The position numbers and the translations under genes are program-made. Source: Clostridia bacterium (GTDB lineage Bacteria; Bacillota; Clostridia; Christensenellales; Aristaeellaceae). Taken from it: 64,000 nt of DNA. Under the pieces are notes generated by a model. It made no database searches. It was given only the letters and a program-made list of their open reading frames with translations, and was not told where the DNA came from. The stretch lies in NCBI GenBank assembly GCA_900769875.1, contig CAAGII010000147.1, forward strand, positions 44,830-108,829, written 5' to 3'. Of this stretch, positions 59,728 through 64,000 are shown piece by piece; the first letter of the stretch is position 1, and each line of letters starts with the position of its first letter.

Positions 59728-61143
59728 ATGAAGAAGAGAATCCGTGATTTTTGCATTGGCCCGGCATTGTTTCTTTTGCTGAGCCTGCTTCTCCCGCCCT
59801 CCGTCTTTGACACGTTCGCCTCCAGGGCGGCGATTGGTACTGTCGCGTGGATGGCCTACTGGTGGGTCACGGGTCCTATCGACTATGCGGTTACGGCCTT
59901 CCTGCCCATCGCGCTGAACGCGCTGTTCCAGATGACGAGCATGTCCTCCGTCATCGCCAACTACGCGTCGGAAACCATCATGCTGCTGCTGGGCGCGTCC
60001 ATCCTCACGGTTTCGTGGGAAAAGACAGGGCTGGACAAGCGGATCGCGGCTGTCTTCCTGCGGTACGTCGGCAGTGATTTCCGGATGCAGATTGTGTTCT
60101 GGTTCATTCTCTCCGCAGCGCTGTCGGCGGTGCTGCCCAACGCGGTCGTCTGCGCGACGGTCACGCCGATTGCCGTATCCATGCTGAATTTTATCGGCGA
60201 GGGCAACATCCGGGACAGCAAGGTTGGCTCCAAGCTGCTGCTGACCATCGCCTACGCCACGGGTCTTGGCGGACTTGCGTCCCCTCTTGGCGGCGCGATG
60301 AATCTGGTGACGGTGGACTACATCCAGCAGCTGACCGGGCAGGAGTTCATGTACATCAACTGGGTCGTGAGATTCCTGCCGATCATGCTGGTGCTGGGCG
60401 TGAGCAACATCCTCTTCATGCTCAGGGATGTGAAGAAGGGAACCGTCCTTGGCGGAACCAGGGAGTATTTCCTTAAGCAGTACCGCTCGCTACCGAAAAT
60501 GAGCTTCGCTGAAAAGGCGGCGCTCGCGCTGTTTGGCATCGCGACGGTGCTCTCCTTCACGCGCCAGTTCTACCAGAACCTTCTGCCGGGTCTCAAGCCG
60601 GCCTATGTGTTCATCATCTGCGCGATCATCTCGTTCCTGATTGTGAACGCGGACGGCGAACGGCTGATGCTCTGGAAGTCGGTGCAGAAGAAGATCGTCT
60701 GGGAGCTGATCTATATTTTCGCGGGCGGTCTCGCCGCGGGCACCCTCATCAAGGGCTCCGGTGCGGCGGACGCGATCGGCGCCATGGTCTCCGGCATGAA
60801 CCTGACCGGCGGGGTCATCACGATCTTCGTGATCCTGACCCTGACGCTGCTCCTGTCCGACGTCACCTCCAACACTGCGACCGCGGCGGTCGCCATTCCG
60901 GTGGTCATCTCCGTGATCAGCGGCATCGGGCAGAATCCGATTCCGTTTATCTATATCGCATCGGTGGGCGTCAACCTCTCGTACATGCTTCCGACCTCCA
61001 TCCGCGCGATCCCTGTCGGGTATGGCCTTGAGCCCAAGTACATGCTGCGGGAGGGCTGGAAGATGACGGTCATGGTTCTTCTGCTGATGACCGTGGTCTG
61101 CACGCTGCTGTACTATTTCTGGCCCGCGTTCAGTTTGGCGTAA
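59728..61143 (+). CDS. DASS/SLC13 family anion transporter
   Basis: 471-aa membrane protein with about 11-12 helices. The family signature SDVTSNTATAAVAIPVV is near residue 380 and a matching GGLASPLGGAMNLVTV loop near 195; these are the two substrate/sodium hairpins of divalent-anion:sodium symporters. Substrates in the family include succinate, citrate, sulfate and phosphate. The ATG at 59728 has AAAGGAG at 10 bp; the TTG at 59722 is too close. Its presence as last gene of the EPS operon is unexplained. Confidence 0.88.
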   Translation: MKKRIRDFCIGPALFLLLSLLLPPSVFDTFASRAAIGTVAWMAYWWVTGPIDYAVTAFLPIALNALFQMTSMSSVIANYASETIMLLLGASILTVSWEKTGLDKRIAAVFLRYVGSDFRMQIVFWFILSAALSAVLPNAVVCATVTPIAVSMLNFIGEGNIRDSKVGSKLLLTIAYATGLGGLASPLGGAMNLVTVDYIQQLTGQEFMYINWVVRFLPIMLVLGVSNILFMLRDVKKGTVLGGTREYFLKQYRSLPKMSFAEKAALALFGIATVLSFTRQFYQNLLPGLKPAYVFIICAIISFLIVNADGERLMLWKSVQKKIVWELIYIFAGGLAAGTLIKGSGAADAIGAMVSGMNLTGGVITIFVILTLTLLLSDVTSNTATAAVAIPVVISVISGIGQNPIPFIYIASVGVNLSYMLPTSIRAIPVGYGLEPKYMLREGWKMTVMVLLLMTVVCTLLYYFWPAFSLA

Positions 61144-61191
61144 GGCGCGGTATACGAGGACGGCCAACGCCTGTCAAGGCGCCGCGCGAAG

Positions 61192-61240
61192 GCACGGTAC
61201 GCGGATGCCTCATCCTTTCCATACCGTGCTGAGGTTTTTT
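61192..61240 (+). terminator. Terminator of the main EPS operon
   Basis: GCACGGTA (61192-61199) pairs with TACCGTGC (61222-61229), with TTTTTT at 61235-61240. An alternative CCTCA/TGAGG stem abuts the T-run. Confidence 0.7.
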
Positions 61241-61250
61241 CTCCGCGGAT

Positions 61251-61279
61251 ATGGCAAAGCGCGGATTCTGTGCTATAAT
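61251..61279 (+). promoter_or_regulatory. Promoter of the second EPS operon
   Basis: ATGGCA (61251-61256), 17 bp, perfect TATAAT (61274-61279). Confidence 0.65.
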
Positions 61280-61341
61280 GCTTCTGGCGATTGAGCATTT
61301 CAGTGGTGCATCTCAATGCGCAGGGGCATGATAGGACAGCT

Positions 61342-61375
61342 GTGTCTCCTACGGACACGCCGGTGACCGTGCCGG
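61342..61375 (+). promoter_or_regulatory. Second copy of the candidate LoaP element
   Basis: GTGTC-tcctacg-GACAC forms a 5-bp hairpin, followed by a CCGG-tgaccgtg-CCGG hairpin. The stretch GTGTC...ACGGACACGCC matches the element at 45227-45248. Confidence 0.4.
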
Positions 61376-61580
61376 ATCAGACCATGATTCCCAAAGCCGG
61401 TCACTGGGTCAGGCTTCCGGGTGGTCTGTGCGGACGAAAACCGGTGGCGGGAATGATTGCGGTGAACCCCGCCCTATCCGTGAGCATCTTCAGGCAAAAA
61501 GCAATCGGGAGCAAGCACGTAACAAGCACCGGACAAAACACCCGCATGATCGGGCAGCATCATGGAATCAAGGGGGACTC

Positions 61581-62633
61581 ATGATGGTTGATGGAAAAAA
61601 GCCGGCTGGAGTCAAGGCCCGTGTAGGCTGGGCGGCCAAACGCCTGGCAATGATGGCCTTTGACGCGCTGGCTGTGTATTTCTCTTACTACCTGGCGCTG
61701 GTCATCCGCTTCACCACCGCGAATCAGTTCCGACCCATTGCGGATGAATACCTGCCTTCCTTCTATGCGTTCGCGCCGTGGTACACACTGGTTTGCCTCG
61801 GCGTGTTTGTCGTGTTCCGGCTTTATGACAGCCGATGGAAGCACGCCGGGCTGAACGACTTGAATCGTATCATCCTTGCCAACCTCGTGACGGTGGTCGT
61901 TCAGGTGGTCGGTACGCTGATTTTTACCCGCCGCATGCCGGTGACCTATTATCTCATCGGTGCTGCGATCCAGTTTGTGTTGATCGCGGGCAGTCGATTT
62001 GCCTGTCGACTGGTGATGCTGGAGGGCGCAAGGATCGGCAAGCGCGGACAGACCCACATCAATGTGATGATCGTCGGCGCGGGTGAAACGGGTCGCGTGG
62101 TTCGCCGTCAGATCGAGCATGATCCGAACAACGCCGCGCGTCCGGTGTGCGTGTTCTCCCACCGTGACAATCGAAGCGGCACGCTGCTGGACGGCATCCC
62201 TGTGCTCAGCGGCATGGAGCGCATGCCGGGGTATCTGAAAAAGTATGGCGTACAGTGCGTCATTCTGGCTGATTCCATCATGCCGCCGGAAACCCGCGCG
62301 CAAATCAAGCAGATTTGCAAGGATGCGGGCGTGGAGGTACAGGATTTCTCCGGCTACCTGACCAACGAGGGCAGGAGCGTCACCCTGCAAAAGCTGATGG
62401 AGTACGCCAGCGGCCCGGTCGAAATCATGCTCGACGGCAAGACACAGGATTTCGCCAATGGTGAACAGGCTCTGATGGCCTATCCGGGCAAGTACACGGT
62501 CAAGCGAATCTATGCCCATCAGGACAGGGTGGGTGTGGAAATCACCCGCAGGACCGTGATCCTCAATGATATCAGCGAGGATTGGGTCAAGGACACTGAA
62601 CGCGAAACCGGCAACGAGATCAGCTTCTTCTGA
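61581..62633 (+). CDS. Stand-alone N-terminal half of a CapD-type protein
   Basis: 350-aa membrane protein. Four membrane helices (about 15-135) and a Rossmann domain with VMIVGAGETGRVVRRQI (about 158-174) correspond to the first half of the dehydratase at 45302-47290. The catalytic SDR domain is absent. Instead a unique C-terminal stretch of about 80 residues follows and ends in GNEISFF. No frameshift is evident; it looks like a genuine separate gene. AAGGGGGA precedes ATGATG. Its role could be regulatory or scaffolding. Confidence 0.82.
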   Translation: MMVDGKKPAGVKARVGWAAKRLAMMAFDALAVYFSYYLALVIRFTTANQFRPIADEYLPSFYAFAPWYTLVCLGVFVVFRLYDSRWKHAGLNDLNRIILANLVTVVVQVVGTLIFTRRMPVTYYLIGAAIQFVLIAGSRFACRLVMLEGARIGKRGQTHINVMIVGAGETGRVVRRQIEHDPNNAARPVCVFSHRDNRSGTLLDGIPVLSGMERMPGYLKKYGVQCVILADSIMPPETRAQIKQICKDAGVEVQDFSGYLTNEGRSVTLQKLMEYASGPVEIMLDGKTQDFANGEQALMAYPGKYTVKRIYAHQDRVGVEITRRTVILNDISEDWVKDTERETGNEISFF

Positions 62634-62671
62634 CGGACAGGTACAGACGAGCATAGAGGGGATAGGGATTC

Positions 62672-63952
62672 ATGTTCACATGCAAAGGAAAGTTCGCGCC
62701 GTTCAAAACAAAGGTGTGGCTGGCTTCACCCACCATGCACGGCGACGAAATGCGATATATGACCGAAGCCTATGAAACCAACTGGATGAGCACCGTGGGC
62801 GCGAACATCAACGAGGTGGAGCGCATCGCGGCAGAGCAGGCCGGTGTGAAGTACGCAGTGGCGCTGTCCAGCTGCACGGCGGCACTTCACCTGTGCGCCA
62901 AGTTTGCCGGAGAGAAGCTCTACGGCAAGCCGGACATCGGGCATGGTGCGCTGGAGGGAAAGAGGGTATTCTGCTCCGATATGACCTTCGCCGCCACGTT
63001 GAATCCGGTGGTGTACGAGGGTGCGATCCCGGTCTTTATCGACACGGAAGCAGAGAGCTGGAACATGGATCCGGTTGCCCTGGAGAAGGCATTCGAGACC
63101 TACCCGGATGTGAAGCTGGTGGTCTGCGCGGAGCTGTACGGCTTCTCGGGTAACATCCGGAAAATCAAGGAAATCTGCGAAAAGCATGGCGCGCTGCTGA
63201 TTGAGGACGCAGCGGAAGCCATGGGCACATCCTATGAGGGACACCCCTGCGGCAGCTTTGGCGATTATGCGGCGATCAGCTACAACGGCAACAAGATGAT
63301 TACAGGCAGCTCCGGTGGATGCCTGCTGACCAATGAGCTTGAGGTGGCCAACAAGGCGCGGAAATGGTCGACGCAGGCGAGAGAAAACGCCGCCTGGTAC
63401 CTGCATGAGGAGGTCGGCTTCAACTACCGCATGAGCAACGTGATTGCCGGCGTGATTCGCGGACAGTATCCGTACCTGGCGGAGCATCTGGAGCAAAAGA
63501 AAGCAATCTACGATCGTTACCGGATGGGCTTGAAAGGCCTGCCTGTACGGATGAACCCGATTGTGGAAGGATGCAGCCCAAACTACTGGCTGTCCGCGCT
63601 GACCATTGATGCGGATGCCATGTGCAGGCAGGTGCGCAGCGAGACCGAAGCGCTGTACCTGCCCGAGCATGGGAAGAGCTGCCCAACGGAAATCCTGGAA
63701 GCCATCAGCGGCGTCAACGCGGAGGGACGGCCGATTTGGCGCCCGATGAGCTGTCAGCCGATGTACCGTCAAAATGCATTTATTGGGCAAAATGGCAACC
63801 TGAGAGCACAAACGAATGCGTATATCGCGGGCGGAGAAAAGCCGGTTGGGTGGGATATCTTTGATCGGGGGTTGTGCTTGCCCAGTGATAACAAGATGAC
63901 GGAGGAGCAGCAGGACAGGATCATTGAGGTGATCCGGGCGTGCTTTGAGTGA
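62672..63952 (+). CDS. DegT/DnrJ/EryC1/StrS aminotransferase
   Basis: 426-aa PLP-dependent sugar aminotransferase. SSCTAALHL binds the cofactor phosphate, LIEDAAEAMG holds the ring, and the Schiff-base lysine is in SYNGNKMITG (Lys208). It probably converts the 4-keto sugar from the CapD-type dehydratase into a 4-amino sugar, as PglE does in bacillosamine synthesis. GAGGGGATAGGG lies upstream. A sugar transferase start follows 11 bp later. Confidence 0.93.
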   Translation: MFTCKGKFAPFKTKVWLASPTMHGDEMRYMTEAYETNWMSTVGANINEVERIAAEQAGVKYAVALSSCTAALHLCAKFAGEKLYGKPDIGHGALEGKRVFCSDMTFAATLNPVVYEGAIPVFIDTEAESWNMDPVALEKAFETYPDVKLVVCAELYGFSGNIRKIKEICEKHGALLIEDAAEAMGTSYEGHPCGSFGDYAAISYNGNKMITGSSGGCLLTNELEVANKARKWSTQARENAAWYLHEEVGFNYRMSNVIAGVIRGQYPYLAEHLEQKKAIYDRYRMGLKGLPVRMNPIVEGCSPNYWLSALTIDADAMCRQVRSETEALYLPEHGKSCPTEILEAISGVNAEGRPIWRPMSCQPMYRQNAFIGQNGNLRAQTNAYIAGGEKPVGWDIFDRGLCLPSDNKMTEEQQDRIIEVIRACFE

Positions 63953-63963
63953 GGGTGCGGAAG

Positions 63964-64000
63964 ATGGAACATAGGCCCTATGGCTTTTATGAAAGATTCA
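63964..64000 (+). CDS. Second initiating sugar transferase, 5' end only
   Basis: The window ends 12 codons into this gene. MEHRPYGFYERF resembles the N-terminus of clostridial undecaprenyl-phosphate sugar transferases (typically RPYGLYEKYFKRPLD). The assignment rests on these residues and on the position after a DegT aminotransferase. Confidence 0.5.
   Translation, partial: MEHRPYGFYERF

Larger units (their letters stand above)
61144..61580. other. Intergenic region with terminator, promoter and 300-nt leader
   Basis: 437 bases without a gene. A terminator (61192-61240) ends the main EPS operon and a promoter (61251-61279) starts the next. The leader 61285-61580 shows several hairpins: ATTGAG/CTCAAT near 61291-61316, GTGTC/GACAC at 61342-61358, and CCGGTGACC with GGTCACTGG further on. 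Confidence 0.7.

Overview
The window looks like chromosomal DNA from a GC-rich anaerobic Clostridia-type member of the Bacillota, probably a gut or rumen organism. The evidence is strong Shine-Dalgarno sites, near-consensus sigma-A promoters with 17-bp spacers, frequent TTG/GTG starts, an oxygen-sensitive class III ribonucleotide reductase, the NAD-dependent PyrD/PyrK pair, LytR-CpsA-Psr and LoaP proteins, and the rpmH-rnpA-yidD-yidC-jag cluster. I cannot assign genus or species. I see no insertion sequence, prophage, CRISPR array or rRNA gene.

Layout. 1-3.7 kb: a sugar ABC importer (two permeases and a binding protein, no ATPase). 3.8-6.8 kb (minus): nrdD-nrdG behind a consensus promoter with two NrdR-like boxes. 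7.0-12.8 kb (minus): a complete pyrimidine operon pyrC-K-D-F-E-B-I. 12.9-16.7 kb: mscL, a flavin reductase-like gene and a three-gene ABC-2 exporter. 16.8-23.8 kb (minus): mnmG, a 66-aa ORF, two membrane transport genes, then rpmH-rnpA-yidD-yidC-jag; dnaA is not beside rpmH. 24-29.5 kb: a NusG-II lipoprotein with a Gx transporter, a DegV gene, then a MATE exporter with an L,D-transpeptidase. 29.6-35.7 kb: a DegV/DUF1836 divergon, a PIG-L deacetylase fused to a phosphodiester glycosidase, murA and a J-domain protein. 35.8-40.5 kb: tRNA-Gly, hflX with a long leader, then a minus-strand GH27/NahK-like sugar module.

40.9-64 kb is one large exopolysaccharide/capsule locus, all on the plus strand. 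It runs: LCP attachment enzyme, two small secreted proteins, chain-length adaptor and tyrosine kinase, the antiterminator LoaP, a membrane 4,6-dehydratase, PIG-L deacetylase, initiating sugar transferase, ATP-grasp enzyme, epimerase, three glycosyltransferases, Wzy polymerase, a pyruvyltransferase-FrhB fusion, Wzx flippase and a DASS anion transporter. After a new promoter and long leader come a stand-alone half of a dehydratase, a DegT aminotransferase and the start of a second sugar transferase. The logic is a Wzx/Wzy-type polymer with deacetylated, amino- and possibly pyruvyl-modified sugars, whose long transcripts would be kept alive by LoaP.

The most interesting regulatory observation is the hflX leader. 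A 7-codon upstream ORF encoding MTARMRR (with an Arg-X-Arg stall motif) precedes an intrinsic terminator with mutually exclusive pairings, which suggests antibiotic-induced attenuation of a ribosome-rescue GTPase. That HflX also carries an N-terminal JAMM metalloprotease signature. A short motif shared by the leaders downstream of loaP and of the second EPS operon is a candidate LoaP target.
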